Notes under the pieces: generated by a model
The model's database searches: none
Told to the model about the DNA's origin: nothing
The model's input: only the letters and a program-made list of their open reading frames with translations
Shown: piece after piece, positions 42,061 through 54,139 of the stretch
Layout: each line of letters starts with the position of its first letter
Position numbering within the stretch: the stretch's first letter is position 1
Assembly (NCBI RefSeq): GCF_029784135.1
Contig: NC_073745.1
Location: 47,554,116-47,618,115, forward strand
DNA length: 64,000 nucleotides
Direction: 5' to 3'
From: Toxorhynchites rutilus septentrionalis
Taxonomy: Eukaryota; Arthropoda; Insecta; Diptera; Culicidae
Position numbers and translations under genes: made by a program

Positions 42061-44840
42061 TACAGCGTTACAGAAAAGTTACAAAGTTACAAAGTCATAA
42101 ACATACAAACGGGTCCAAGCTAGATAAAACAGTTAAATGAATAAGTGCAAATCATAATTATATTACGTTTACCGAGGGAATTTCGTTTTTTATGATTCGA
42201 TTATCCGGAGGATTCGATTATCTGGAGTGAAAAGAAATCAATACTCCGGATAATTGAGTGTGACCTGTATTTGAAAAAATGCTCAAAAAAGAACAAGCAC
42301 CAGTTGCAATGGGAAGTTCAAGTACAAATTAGAGTAGTGAAAGTGATAAAACGAATATTGGAAATATACTGGAAATGGAATCAATGAACGGAGTTTATGA
42401 AATTTCGTGCCACTAAAATTCTGTAGAATTTAATGAAGACGGTGAAGGTTAAATGAAGAAGGTTACATTTTTTTGGAATTTGTTATTTTTGAACCGTTCA
42501 ACCGATCCGCAATTTCTTAGTTGAAAGGTATCGCAATAGATTTTTCAGAAAGAAATATTATATCACACCTAAAATGCCTACTTTTTGACGGAATGCTAAA
42601 AATGTTAATTTGTAATTGTTTCGTGATGGCGAGTCCTAAGAGACTCTAATTTCATTTTAACATAACATTTCTAGAAAGTTGATACTTTGTTACATAAAAT
42701 ATCAAAATCTAAGGAACAAAAGATTTTCTATTGTTGATGAATCATATAAAACATGTGTGTTAAATATTTTTTTTCAGAAATTTCATTGAAATGCCTTTCA
42801 ATAACGTAAAAAGATTTAAAATTGGACACGAGATTTGAAAATTAAGATATATTTTCAGGGTAAGGTTATCAAAAATTCATGTTTTTCGCGTCATAGAATC
42901 CTGATTTTTTATTGTTCTCAACGTTGTAAAATCATATATTGTCGTATTAATAATTTTCAGAGCCAACAACATTAAGATATGAGCCATTGCAAATCGTTGA
43001 CTCGCTCCGACGCCTTCACCGCTTGATCTCTCCACCAAACGTGAACGATTTGTCTGGAATCATGCAATAAAACAGCCGCCGCTCTTGATTTATTCCCCAC
43101 TGCCTCCCGAGCTCGGCCTTAAATGGAAATAAATAACGTTGAGTCTTATCTTGTTGCTCTGGGTGGGTCTCCTTGTTTCGCACCAATGCAATCCTTGGCT
43201 CACCGGATGATGACGACCTTACCGAAGAAGCATCACAGCGTAAGATCGTGGAGAGGTTGAGCCATCTGTGCTGGGAACGGAACCAAGGAATCACGTGTTT
43301 ATTACAGACACATATCGTGGTGGCTGAGTACCAGTCAGTCCTGAAGTGGGGCTATAATATCAAAACCAGAGCAGACGTGAGCGGCAATTTACATACAGCA
43401 TACAGTATCGCACACATCCGTATACGTTATTCTAACAAATGTTCGCAAGGTACCACAACGCGCGGTATGCATGTTAGGCACAGCAAACGTAAAACCATAA
43501 ATATGTTTATCAACACGTCCAGTGGAACGTCCTGAACTGCGTCAAGTTTGCAGGGGCACAGACACACAGGTAGCATTCGAGACGCGGAACGTGAATCATC
43601 TAGTCGGGCCGGAAATCATCAACATTTTCTGCGTGGCACCGACGAGAAGATGGTCTCTTTACTAGTCTGAGCTTTTTACCTGTGGTTTATGGGGAGCAGC
43701 GGGGGATTCTTCGAGGCGCAGAGTCCTCGTGTTGATTTAATGCAAATGCCTTCTATTAACATGTTGAGGGGGAACTATTCGGAAGGACTATTTCGTGGTG
43801 TGCAGAAATGTTTACGAGCCACGGTGTCGAAAGCGTCGGAGGTTGGAATGGAAATAAATAAAAATCACTGTTTGAAATTCCAAATACGTCCCCACAAATT
43901 GACCTTGCGCGGTAATGTTTGTAAAGATTTTCATTCGGGGAGCACATTTGTCTTATTGGAACCCGGCTTCGATTGCAGTGAACTGTACGAAAACGTGCTT
44001 TCAGAGCGACAGTGGGGTTTCCTTCAAAACGTTGTTTCGCCTGCAACACATTCAACAACAGTAGCATATCAATAACCTATTTCATGCAATGCTATCCCGT
44101 ATAATGCCGTCACGAAAACACAATCGTTGTGAATATCAATGAAGTCAAACGTTCCAACCGAATGGAGCGTTTCCCCCAACCGAAATGCATTTTGAAATAT
44201 TGCCATGGCAAAGTGACTATGGCCAATAACCCAGGACGACAGTAACGAAATTAGGTATTCTTGCGATTTTCCATCGTTGCATGCAGGACAGAGAGTGAGG
44301 GTTGGATCGTTTCCAAATCCGGACTGGGATCGGAAAATGACAAATAAAGTACAATTCTTGCTTCTTCCAAAGTGTCTAGCTGCAGCGAGTGGACTATCGC
44401 AAACAGAGCGGCAGCTCACCTTTTATCGCTCGAGTGGAATGTACACTGGAAGTCAAAAAGTCAGAGAGGACACCGTCTGATTGGGCCCCTCGTCCGGGTG
44501 CGGCTGAGATTCACTTGATATCCATTGCAGCGATTCCGTTCGTGTTTTAGGCGTGTCATGTTGGTGGACGGACAAGAAATATTTCTGGCTATTCGGGGCA
44601 GTTTCGCAAAGAAAAGACTACAACACACACGGAAAATAAGTAGGTGTATTTGTTTTGTGTTCTGTTATCATATCTGGTTCCAAAGTAAGCAAATTTGCTC
44701 AAAATGGGAACAACGACTAATGCTGTTAGCCAAGTTGAATTGTTCGATTCAAGTTAAGTTCAAATCGTTTATAAACGGATACTCACCTTTGGCGATTGTA
44801 GCGTCTCTAATTGGTAACATTTCATTCCTTTTAGAAAAAT
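42061..44840. other. apparently unique DNA, no gene recognised
   Basis: 42980-44500 is less AT-rich and has open frames at 43173-43535 (+, 120 codons), 43689-44075 (+, 128 codons) and 44069-44419 (-, 116 codons). None carries a domain I know, and coding status cannot be told by eye. It may contain host exons or only non-coding single-copy DNA. Confidence 0.35.
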
Positions 44841-44849
44841 ATACATACA

Positions 44850-45365
44850 CAAAAGGGTGGCAGCGAAAATGGTCATGTAAAATTTCAAAAACCGACCATG
44901 TACATTTTGTTTATTGGCCCAAAAAAATTAGCTGTGTAAAGTTTCAGCTCAATCGGACATGATTTAGGGGTGCCTCAAAGCGCTGAAAGTTTTGATTTTT
45001 TGGTCCCCGAAAATCTTCCAAGGAGGGAGAAAGGAAATTTGGAAAATCGAAATTTTTTTTTCGATGCCAAATGACTTTAAAATGCATGAAACGTGTCATC
45101 TCGAAAATAAATTTTTAGCCGAAAATCAACCATTTGGGACTTAGCTTGAGAAGCAATGAAGGTATGGGAAAAAGATAATTATCGAGTTTAAAGAATCGAC
45201 CATGTACATTTTGATTATTGGCCCAGAAAATGATCTGTGCAAAATTTCAGCTCAATCGGACATGATTTAGGGGTGCCTCAAAGCGCTCAAAGTTTTGATT
45301 TTTTCATCCTCGAAAATCTTCCAAGAGGGGAGTAAAGGAAATTTGGAAATACGTTTGGAACGTTT
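44850..45365 (+). repeat. direct duplication, ~304-bp offset
   Basis: The block 'gaccatgtacattttg...ggcccaaaaa...tcagctcaatcggacatgatttaggggtgcctcaaagcgct' starts near 44894 and again near 45198. Each copy continues through 'ttttgattttt...cgaaaatcttccaag'. It is a two-unit tandem repeat with moderate divergence and no ORF. Confidence 0.8.
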
Positions 45366-45790
45366 GGCAACTTTTAGTGGAGTTGAGATATTGACAAGTT
45401 CTGCATTGCAAAATTTTCATATTAGTAAGCTCTAAAAGTCTTTCGAAGACATTTTATATGTAGAATTTGAATTATAAAAGTAAGTGCAAAAAACAGTTTG
45501 CAACCTAGGAAAAAGCGCTATATCGGTTATGTTAAGAGATAGGAAAAAACTTTGTTCAACAAAGATGTCTTAAATAACTGGGGCTACATCATTGTTAAAC
45601 TATGTTTACCTCTATCTATGAAGATAAGAAAGTTATATTTTTTTATTTCATCGACAATTTTGGTCACCATAGTTTTGATAACATAAAAATACGTGGTCTA
45701 TCATATGTAACAACTTTGTCGAAGACAGTTTTCGTCTAAAGAATAACTACCGAGCACTAAATGCTAATTGCCACCTCCTGGACCATTGTG
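45366..45790. other. unassigned AT-rich DNA
   Basis: Only the block at 45690-45785 is recognisable; it is related to 40870-40975. No gene. Confidence 0.45.
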
Positions 45791-46110
45791 CAACGGTACG
45801 AAGTAACAGCTAACGTGGAAGACGGACCCAGAGAGGGGCGTCCGATGTCGATATGGTTGCACATTTCATCCATACCGTTCGTGAACGCGTTCGGCGCAAT
45901 CCTCTTCGCTAACAAAAGCTTCTAGCAGACGAAATGAACGTTTCCTAACACATCCTATCATGATCGCATCGAGACATTTATTGACTTGCAGATTAAGACA
46001 ACTTCATTTCCGCAAATGATTGGTACGATAGTCCAGACCTCAATCTACTGGATTATTCACTTTGGACCAATTTGAAAGCGTGCCTTTGTACATCATCGAT
46101 ACTTGCAATC
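45791..46110 (+). pseudogene. DD37D (maT-like) transposase relic
   Basis: Scrambled frames give VEDGPREGRP (about 45818), HTVRERVRRNPLR then KLLADEMNVS (about 45865-45940), and after a gap DSPDLNLLDYSLWTNLKAC (about 46030-46085). These match, in order, the linker, second helix-turn-helix and final catalytic block (SPDLNPLDY) of DD37D-type IS630-Tc1-mariner transposases. The middle of the gene, with the first two Asp residues, is deleted. It is dead and small. The plus-strand BEL element landed ~125 bases downstream. Confidence 0.65.
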
Positions 46111-46236
46111 GTTGTAGAATTATATCAAGGAGGGAAAATGCGTTTTCCTCGAAACTTAGGGGGCAGTAAACTATGCAAAGTTGAAAAAACTAAGAAAAAA
46201 ATTGTCCGATGCCGCGTTTCAAAGTTACAAACCAAT

Positions 46237-46550
46237 TGTTGGAGCAGCCTATCATCTATCGAATCAGCAGCATCCCCAAAAAATTATCTTATTGTTAATC
46301 CCATCATCTATTGCGTAACCCAATACTGAAATTGAAACCTAGCTGCGACTAGGGCAAGAGAGAGAAAGCTAGAATAGATTGGCAGATCCGTTTGGCTAAT
46401 AAAGAAGCCAGACAACTAGGCGCAGCCTCTTTTACACCAGATCTGATCCACAAAACAGTTCGCGCGTTTTCTTTCGAAATAAAACATATCGAAAAATTCA
46501 AATAGTTCGTTGTTTCCGCATAATTAATTCCGACGGTTCTCGCCTGATCA
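46237..46550 (+). repeat. 5' LTR of plus-strand BEL (314 bp)
   Basis: Runs from TGTTGGAGCAGCC to GCCTGATCA, with TG...CA ends. It contains AATAAA-type signals near 46478 (gaaataaaac) and 'ggctaataaagaagcc' near 46395. Confidence 0.92.
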
Positions 46551-46554
46551 TTTT

Positions 46555-46575
46555 TGGTCCTCCAAAGCCGGATTT
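46555..46575 (+). promoter_or_regulatory. primer-binding site, degenerate tRNA-Tyr type
   Basis: Four bases after the 5' LTR the sequence is tggtcctccaaagccggat. Its outer parts (tggtcct...gccggat) match a tRNA-Tyr complement, with a substituted and lengthened middle. It is in the expected place for priming of cDNA synthesis. Confidence 0.55.
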
Positions 46576-47138
46576 ATCGCGTGATTTCGAAAAATCACGA
46601 AGTTAGTGAAAAATTCTTATCGTCAGAATTAATTAGATTGTGTCGAAAATTGTACGTTACGCGTGAGCAATCAGACCATTAGTGGAGTGAAAAGTGCGAG
46701 AAAGAACAAAAACTGAACTGTGATCTCGTTAGTGTTCTTTATCGGTTGGACATTCTATATCTCGAAGCGTCGAGATTTCGTATATCCACATCACATCACA
46801 CATCATCGGATGCTGAGCTGGCGTGGTGGTGTTGCGAGTGAACAATAGCATCGATTACGCGTCCTTCGCTGGATAAAAGGGATTGACCGTGAGTACTGCA
46901 TGCGAGTGAAGCCTCGATCGATAGTTTTGTATGTCGAAAGGAAGTTTATACGGAGAAGCAAATAAAGGAAATTTGTCGTTTTATTACCAGAATTTTGATT
47001 TGATCGATTATATACAATTTCGAGAGTTGTCATCACAGAGCGTTAGTTGGTTGCATAGTGTTCGCCGAATCCACAAGGTGGATAACCATCGTGTGAAATT
47101 GCGAGTAGAGTTGAGAAAATTTCATTAGTTGTTGCAAA

Positions 47139-50100
47139 ATGTCGTCCAATTTGCGGAAGCTTTCCCGCCAAGAGCGGTTTTATCTCGATACAATGGTCAG
47201 TTTAAAGCAATTTTGTGCGAGTTTCGATCCTGAGACAGATGTCATTCAATTAGAAGGATGGAAACAACGGTTAGATACACTACATAAAGAGTTCTATGCA
47301 AATCGTCTTCAAATTGAATTGTTGGAGGATGATGATGATAAACGTGATAGTGGTGACGAAGATCAAGATACAGTAGACAATGCAAATCGCACGATTCGTC
47401 AATCGTTTGAGATGGATTTTATCCAAGCACAAGGTTTTCTAACCTCTGAAATGAACAAACTGAAAATTGATCCGAATCGAATACGAGATTCGTCTATGAA
47501 AGCCGAAGTGTTTAATTACTCATCATCTCGTATAAAATTACCTGAATTGAAGCTACAATCTTTTGATGGCGCCATTACTGAATGGATCACGTTCAGAGAC
47601 ACATTTAAGTCACTGATCGATTCTAATCCTCAGTTATCACAAATCGATAAGTTCACATACCTCGTGTCAACTCTAACAAAAGATGCTCGACGGGTTGTAG
47701 AATCAATTGAAATCACATCTGCAAATTATTCTGTGGCTTGGCAGTTGTTAGAGAACCGCTACAATAATAAGAAGCTTATAGTAAAACATTACCTTGATGC
47801 GTTATTCTCAATCGATTATATGAAAAAGGAGAATTACAATTCGCTGATGCAATTGATCGACGATTTTGAGAGGAATGTGTGTTTATTAGATAAATTGAAT
47901 ATTTGCACGGATAACTGGAGCGTATTGCTAGCTCACATGTTATGCAGTCGTCTTGATCAGTCGACGCTCAAACATTGGGAGATGTATCATCAGTCAACGG
48001 AGGTGCCTACATATAACGAAATAATCACATTCCTGCGTAACCATCTCACAGTTCTCCAAACACTAACACCACTAAGGTCTCGTCTGTCGGAATTCCAGAA
48101 ACCGGAAATAAGTCGACCAACCAAATCGAAATTCGCTACAGTTCATACAGTTATTCAGGCTGTTTCATCGCTTTGTCCATTTTGTTCGAAAACCGCACAT
48201 TCACCATTTAAATGCGACATTTTCCAAAAGATGTCAGTTTCACAACGTTTCGACCTGGTGAAGAAAAAGAATTTATGCATCAACTGTTTTTCGTCCTCGC
48301 ACATCATGAGAAATTGTTCATCCAGTTCCTGCAAAGTTTGCAGCCAGAAGCACCACACTATGCTCCACCAAATCCCGAATGATCGCTCTTCTTCGCAATC
48401 AAAATCGTTTCCACCATCCACACACTATTCATCGACTTCGCCATCGACTCAGAATGCTCAAACAAACATCTCGAATAAGTCTTCCTCGCAATTGCATACC
48501 ACGTTGTTACCAGAACCTCAAACACCTTCGACCTCGGAGACTGTCACTAGTCTCATTTCTACTTCACTAGTTGGTAGTACAAGAACCATACCATCCACCG
48601 TACTGCTACAAACAGCGCTCGTAAAGGTCTTCGACCTCAACGGTCACACACAATGGGCAAGAGCACTGTTAGATCCTGCATCCCAGCTTAACCTCATCAC
48701 GGAAAACCTGGTGCAGAAACTCAAGTTGCGCCGTTATCCCGACTACCAAGAAATCGGAGGCGTAGGCAATTCTTTCGTCGTATCGTCGCACACAGTCACG
48801 GTTCGGATTGGATCACACTGTTCAGATTTCGTAACCTGTCATATTTTGAAGAGGATTACTCATGAACTCCCTACGAGGTCCATCAATAAGTCGTCGTGGA
48901 TTATTCCTTCGGATATCACTCTAGCTGATCCCAAATTCTACGAACCGGGATCAATCGACCTTCTGTTAGGAATGGAGATGTATTATGATTTACTTTTGAA
49001 TGGTTTCATCAAACTCGGACCTGAACAGCCAATCATGCAAAACACAGTGTTTGGCTGGGTTGCTTCAGGAAAAATAGACTCTGGGCATACAGAGCATACA
49101 GATCGAAAATTTGCTCATGTTTGCGGATCCAAGTCACTTGAGAAACAATTATCTCGATTTTGGGATTTGGAGTCCTGTTGGCGTGATAGTACACATTCCC
49201 TAGAAGAATCTGCTTGTGAAGAGCATTTCTCAAAATTTACCTTCCGTGACACCTTCGGAAGATTCGTAGTTACCCTACCCAAACGTCAAGCTTTTCTGAC
49301 TCAACTTGGACAATCGAAACAAATTGCAACCAGAAGATTTCTGGCATTAGAACGTCGATTGGATTCCGATGTCAGATTAAAGGAATCTTATTCAAACTTC
49401 ATCCAAGAATATTTATCGCTAAATCATATGAGAGAGATAGATGATGAAAAATCTATAGTCACTCCATCGTACTATTTACCACACCACTGTGTACAAAAAG
49501 CGGATAGCACCACTACCAAGCTACGCGTTGTGTTCGACACATCATCGCGAACGGATAGCGGAGTTTCATTAAATCAAGCGTTGATGGTCGGTCCAGTCAT
49601 ACAGGACGATTTGTTTTCGCTAATCGTCCGATTTCGAATACATAAAATTGCAATCATAGCGGACATCGAGAAGATGTTCCGCCAAATTGGGATACACCCA
49701 TCTGATCACGCACTCCATAGAATTCTATGGCGAAATTCCTCACAGGAGCCGATACGTACGTTTGAGCTCACGACCGTGACATACGGTACGGCTTCGGCGC
49801 CATACTTAGCTACCAGATGCCTGAAGGAGCTGGCCAAGCAAGAGAGCATCAACTATCCAAATGCATCGCGGGTCCTTGAGAACGATTTTTTCATGGACGA
49901 CATGTTGACTGGAGTGAATACCATCGAAGAAGGGAAGGAACTCTGTACACAACTGATCCAGCTGTTACAATTAGGCGGATTCAACCTACGCAAATGGGCG
50001 TCGAATTCCAATGCTACTCTTTCGAAAATTCCGGCTGAGTTACATGATGAGAGATCACTGTTTACGTTGGATGTCGATCCTACGCCTATCAAAGCTCTCG

Positions 50101-50900
50101 GTTTGCAGTGGGAACCATTACTCGACAGATTTAAATATGCCATACCGGAATGGTCACAGGGACCCACAATCACTCGACGTGTCGTTCTATCGGACACCGC
50201 TAAACTCTACGATCCGCTTGGGTTAATCGGTCCGGTTGTGGTAATAGCCAAAATCTTCATACAAACTCTTTGGCAATGCACTAACTCATGGGATGAGCCA
50301 CTAGAAGAAGCACACCAAAAGTTTTGGCTCGAGTTTCGCAGTACTTTGAATGATTTGTCATTGCTTTCTATTCCTAGATGGGTTGACTGCAGACCGACTC
50401 CAGCAGCAGTTGAATTGCATGGTTTTTGCGACGCGTCGGAAAAGGCCTATGGAGCCTGCATTTATATGCGTACAGTTTCTGCTGATGGAATAATCTCTGT
50501 GCATCTTATGGCGGCAAAATCGCGAGTAGCGCCGCTAGGTGTTTCGAAGGGCCAAAGGCGAATATCTTTGCCGAGGCTAGAGCTTTCATCAGCACTTCTT
50601 TTGAGTCATCTTTTCAATAAAATAAACACTAGTATTCCGTTGAATTTCAAACCGTTCTTTTGGACGGATTCCTTGATCACGTTACATTGGCTCAGATCGA
50701 CGCCTTCGCGCTGGAAGACGTTCATCGCGAACAGAGTATCAGAAGTGCAACATCTCACAGCAAATGGTATTTGGGCACACGTTCCTGGGATTGACAACCC
50801 TGCTGACATCATATCCCGAGGAATGTATGCTGTTCAGCTCAAGGATACAGCAGCATGGTGGAATGGTCCATCTTGGCTTAGTCAACAGCCTCGTTTCTGA
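47139..50900 (+). pseudogene. BEL/Pao gag-protease-RT-RNase H polyprotein
   Basis: 1253 codons from MSSNLRKLSRQERFYLDTMV. It has the coiled-coil/gag domain (about residues 1-300) and zinc knuckles at about 346-359 (CPFC...H...C), 380-393 (CINC...H...C) and 398-410. In protease the active-site triplet reads D512-P-A (ARALLDPASQLN) instead of D-S/T-G. RT has ADIEKMF (841-847), TYGTASAPYLA (880-890) and catalytic FFMDD (917-921). RNase H has HGFCDASEKAYGA (about 1094), LPRLELSSALL, WTDSL and NPADIISRG (about 1220). The frame ends at TGA (50898-50900), but the next codons (PALVQPPLVDV) continue the polyprotein in the same frame, so a Trp codon became a stop. No frameshift in 3.7 kb. Confidence 0.92.
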
Positions 50901-51914
50901 CCTGCATTAGTACAACCACCCTTAGTAGACGTGCCTGTGGAATATCTCGAAGAACGACCGATTTCGTTACCGATTCAAGTCTCTCAACCAAATGAATTAT
51001 TTTATCTTCGCTCTAGCTTCTCGAGTATGACTAGACTTGTCGCTCTTTTAATGCGCTTTATTCACAACACTAGAGCGAAAAACCATTCCGATCGTCACTT
51101 TGGGAACATTCAAACTTTCGAATTGGGTGGAACAGTTAAAACCCTCGTAAGGATTGCCCAACGTGAAGTTTTTGCTATTGATATCGCAGCAGTATCCAAA
51201 GAAGGGCAAGTGAAACCGAATTCGCGGTTGAAAACTCTTTCTCCGATTATGTCTGATGGAATCCTACGAGTAGGAGGTCGTCTTAGAAATGCTTCTATTC
51301 CTGAAGATCGGAAACACCCAATGATACTCCCTTCACGACACCCTCTTACGGATACCATTCTCCAACATTATCATACAAAATATTTGCATGCTGGACCGCA
51401 ACTTCTTGTTGCCTGCGTACGCGAGAAATATTGGCCACTTTCGATTCGTAACTTGGCACGGAAGGTGGTACACTCGTGTATACATTGTTTCCGCTGTAGA
51501 CCAAGTAATCTTCAACAGATAATGGGAGATTTACCACCAGAAAGGATTACTCCCACGCTTCCATTTGTGAATACCGGCGTAGACCTCTGCGGACCATTTC
51601 AGTACCGGAAAATTCGCAAAACGCAACCAGTTAAAAGCTATATTGCAATTTTTGTATGCCTTGTTACGAAGGCCGTTCACGTAGAACCTGTCTACGATTT
51701 GTCGACTGCAGCATTTATTGCGGCGTTACACAGATTCATTTCCAGAAGAGGCAAGCCGAAAATCATCGAATGTGATAACGGTCGAAATTTCACGGGAGCA
51801 TCGAGAGAGCTTGCTGACCTAGCGAGGCAATTCCGTTCGCAAAATCACCAATCAGCTGTTATCAAGAACTGCGCTGAAGAAGAGATTACGTTCAAATTCA
51901 TCCCGCCTCGCTGA
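50901..51914 (+). pseudogene. BEL/Pao integrase, truncated
   Basis: In frame with gag-pol after the TGA. It has the zinc region (LQHYHTKYLHAGPQ ... CIHCF) and two of the three catalytic residues: D in NTGVDLCGPF and D in IECDNGRNFTG. The frame stops at 51912-51914 right after FKFIPPR. Relatives read on here to GGLWEAAVKS, which carries the catalytic Glu. That block and most of the C-terminal domain are missing, so the enzyme cannot integrate DNA. The first Met-like codon at 50931 (GTG) is not a real start. Confidence 0.92.
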
Positions 51915-51927
51915 CCGCGAATATAGG

Positions 51928-52017
51928 CGAGCAATTGCTAAAATTTGCGTTCTACCAATCCATCAAGCAACAACCACCCCCACTGGCGATGCCAGTTCCA
52001 GCGTAGATGTCATCTAA
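51928..52017 (+). pseudogene. integrase C-terminal tail after deletion
   Basis: In another frame, thirteen bases after the integrase stop, the sequence reads RAIAKICVLPIHQATT and ends at TAA (52015-52017). This matches the final segment of BEL integrases (compare RAISKICILPI in the nested element). About 190-200 codons between FIPPR and this tail were therefore lost in one deletion that also changed frame. Confidence 0.85.
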
Positions 52018-52478
52018 TCTTCCATCGCAGGTTCACCGCGCAACGATCGGAGGCCCATTGGCCTCCGAACCATGTAAGTGTTTGTATTTAATGAACTTTC
52101 AAAAAACTCAAGGAATTTTTTTTGCTCCGGCATGTTTGGTTTCGTCGACGGCTACTGCAACCCACAACCCGAGTACGCCCAACGTGTGTTACTGGAAGCT
52201 TCAGAGGACGCATATCTGGATTTCTACAATGCCCATAGGCCATGGCAGCTTCCCTCACGATTTTCGATGACGTCTCCAGGATTACGATGGAACAGATGAC
52301 CAACAAGTGATCAAGCAGCCGAACCTGGACCGAGCATCAAACCTTACTAAACCAGTGAATTAGCATCTTACAATTCAATGAATTAAAAACAATAGCATTA
52401 GGACTCATATATGAAATCGCAATTAGGATCAATATGTACGATTAATTTGGTTGAAAGGATTAACCTTTCAACGGGGGA
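52018..52478 (+). other. 3' non-coding region of plus-strand BEL
   Basis: Lies between the integrase remnant and the 3' LTR. The frames at 52007-52270 and 52078-52299 overlap each other and have no recognisable content. 'ggaggcccattggcctcc' near 52050 is a perfect 18-base palindrome. Confidence 0.55.
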
Positions 52479-52789
52479 AGCCTATCATCTATCGAATCAG
52501 CAGCATCCTATCCCCCAAAAAATTCTCTTATTGTTAATCCCATCATCTATTGCGTAACCCAATACTGAAATTGAAACCTAGCTGCGACTAGGGCAAGAGA
52601 GAGAAAGCTAGAATAGATTGGCAGATCTGTTTGGCTAATAAAGAAGCCAGACAACTAGGCGCAGCCTCTTTTACACCAGATCTGATCCACAAAACAGTTC
52701 GCGCGTTTTCTTTCGAAATAAAAAATATCGAAAAATTCAAATAGTTCGTTGTTTCCGCATAATTAATTCCGACGGTTCTCGCCTGATCA
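52479..52789 (+). repeat. 3' LTR of plus-strand BEL
   Basis: Preceded by the polypurine stretch acggggga (52471-52478). It lacks the first ~9 LTR bases and carries a small insertion (cctatcccccaaaa against catccccaaaa), as well as substitutions relative to the 5' LTR. Otherwise it is the same sequence. Confidence 0.92.
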
Positions 52790-53096
52790 CCAATTAATGG
52801 ACCCAAATTTTTGCCTAAAAAGCGCGGATCCAACATTTAAAACTCGTTTTTCTCGAAACTAAGCTTTGAAAACTGGTGGGAGTTCTGCTTCCGGAACTGT
52901 CCCAGATACTCCACTGAATTTCCTGTCATCGTACGTAAGATTTTTTGGCAAACATTCTTTTGATATTTTGAAAAATAAAATTGTGGTGAATGTTTTTGTC
53001 TCGATTTTTGAGGCAAAAACGCATTTTTTTTACAGAAAATGTCGGTATTTCGTCAAAAATCAATATTTTGGAAAAAATTATAGGAGGTTGTGTTGT
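52790..53096. other. unassigned AT-rich DNA
   Basis: No gene. cctgtcatcgtacgta near 52922 appears inverted near 54147 (tacgtacgatgacagg), on the far side of the next repeat. The block 53097-54139 may therefore sit inside a larger inverted-repeat element. Confidence 0.45.
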
Positions 53097-54139
53097 TGAC
53101 GTAGAACTAGGCTGTAGTTTACTTCAACGCGCTTGTTCATAACCGCGGATATTATTTTGTAATGCTACGAAAATTTTGAAATAACCATTCTACCAGTTTG
53201 GGCGCCCTGAAATGTTTTTTTTATTGTAGAATCATTTGACGATAATTGTTTGATGATTCATTCTTGTGCTCGTAGAACAATACATGCTCGAGATAAGCGC
53301 TGCTGTCATCCTTAATGGAGAAAGTTTTGCTACTGGCAAGCGAAAATCACATACAAAATTTCAGAACGACATTTATTCACTTGGTGACTAAATAAACGGA
53401 ATAAACTGTATCTCTTAATCTCAACAACCTCGAAAAGAGTAGCACTGCTTCATTATGATCAAGATTAGCGTAAATGCAATCCATGTGATGACGCAAAACA
53501 AGGAAGAACAAGCGATTGCCATTGCTTTGAATACAGAACGATACTGAAAGTTTTCCTTCCTTCCTTGCTTGAGACTTTAAATTTCTTCAGTTCATTCGTC
53601 TCTAACCTTCAAAAAAGTCCTTGGAAAGCTTTACTTTATCCATCATATTACTCCTCCACTCCCATTGCCTTGAGAAAGGCATTCGATCCCCCGCCGTTGA
53701 GCTCGCCCAGCAACGATGTTGTTCAGTCGAATTCCTCACGAAGAATGAAAGTTTGCCTCAGCGAGTTTACTGTTTATACTCCAGGCAAATATTCCGCTTC
53801 GTTCTTCTTCTTTTCCTTCGTTCACGGAGACTTTACATCTCACGATTTCCCCATCGTTGCTCGTCGATAAGTTGCTCGTTATTAACAGCTCTGTTCGGGA
53901 AAGCACACAAATGGACAGAACAAATGTATGAGGAAATGGGAATGCTTCTAATTTTCATCGATTTAAACCATATACAGACAATAGGATTGTAATGATTGTA
54001 ATGAATTTCCGGTTCGTTTGGTATGTAAATCGCTAAAATCCGCTCGCGGCAAAAAATAGTTATTAACGTTAACTTTATTTCATAAAAACGTGACCTGTTT
54101 TCGATTTGGCACCCTTAATGAAAGATGTAGTTCTACGTC
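53097..54139. repeat. 1043-bp repeat with TGACGTAGAACTA inverted ends
   Basis: Bounded by TGACGTAGAACTA (about 53097) and TAGTTCTACGTCA (ending about 54139). It is an inverted relative of 35827-37780: 53330-53490 matches the complement of 36960-37135, and 53865-54139 matches the complement of 35827-36080. No transposase is seen; probably a non-autonomous DNA transposon. Confidence 0.6.

Larger units (their letters stand above)
46237..52789 (+). mobile_element. plus-strand BEL/Pao retrotransposon
   Basis: The LTRs are 46237-46550 and 52479-52789. CCAAT flanks the element at 46232-46236 and 52790-52794, a 5-bp target duplication. The LTRs differ by several substitutions and small indels. The 3' LTR also lacks the first ~9 bases (TGTTGGAGC), so this copy is older than the nested element at 15566. 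Inside are a primer-binding site, a nearly intact gag-pol frame (47139-51914) with one nonsense codon, and a deletion that removes the integrase centre. It is not autonomous. Confidence 0.95.

Noticed and set aside
43689..44419. Open frames of 116-128 codons on both strands
   Set aside because: They have no domain, no matching neighbour exon and no codon signal that I can judge by eye; frames of this size arise by chance in less AT-rich DNA. Left as unassigned sequence.
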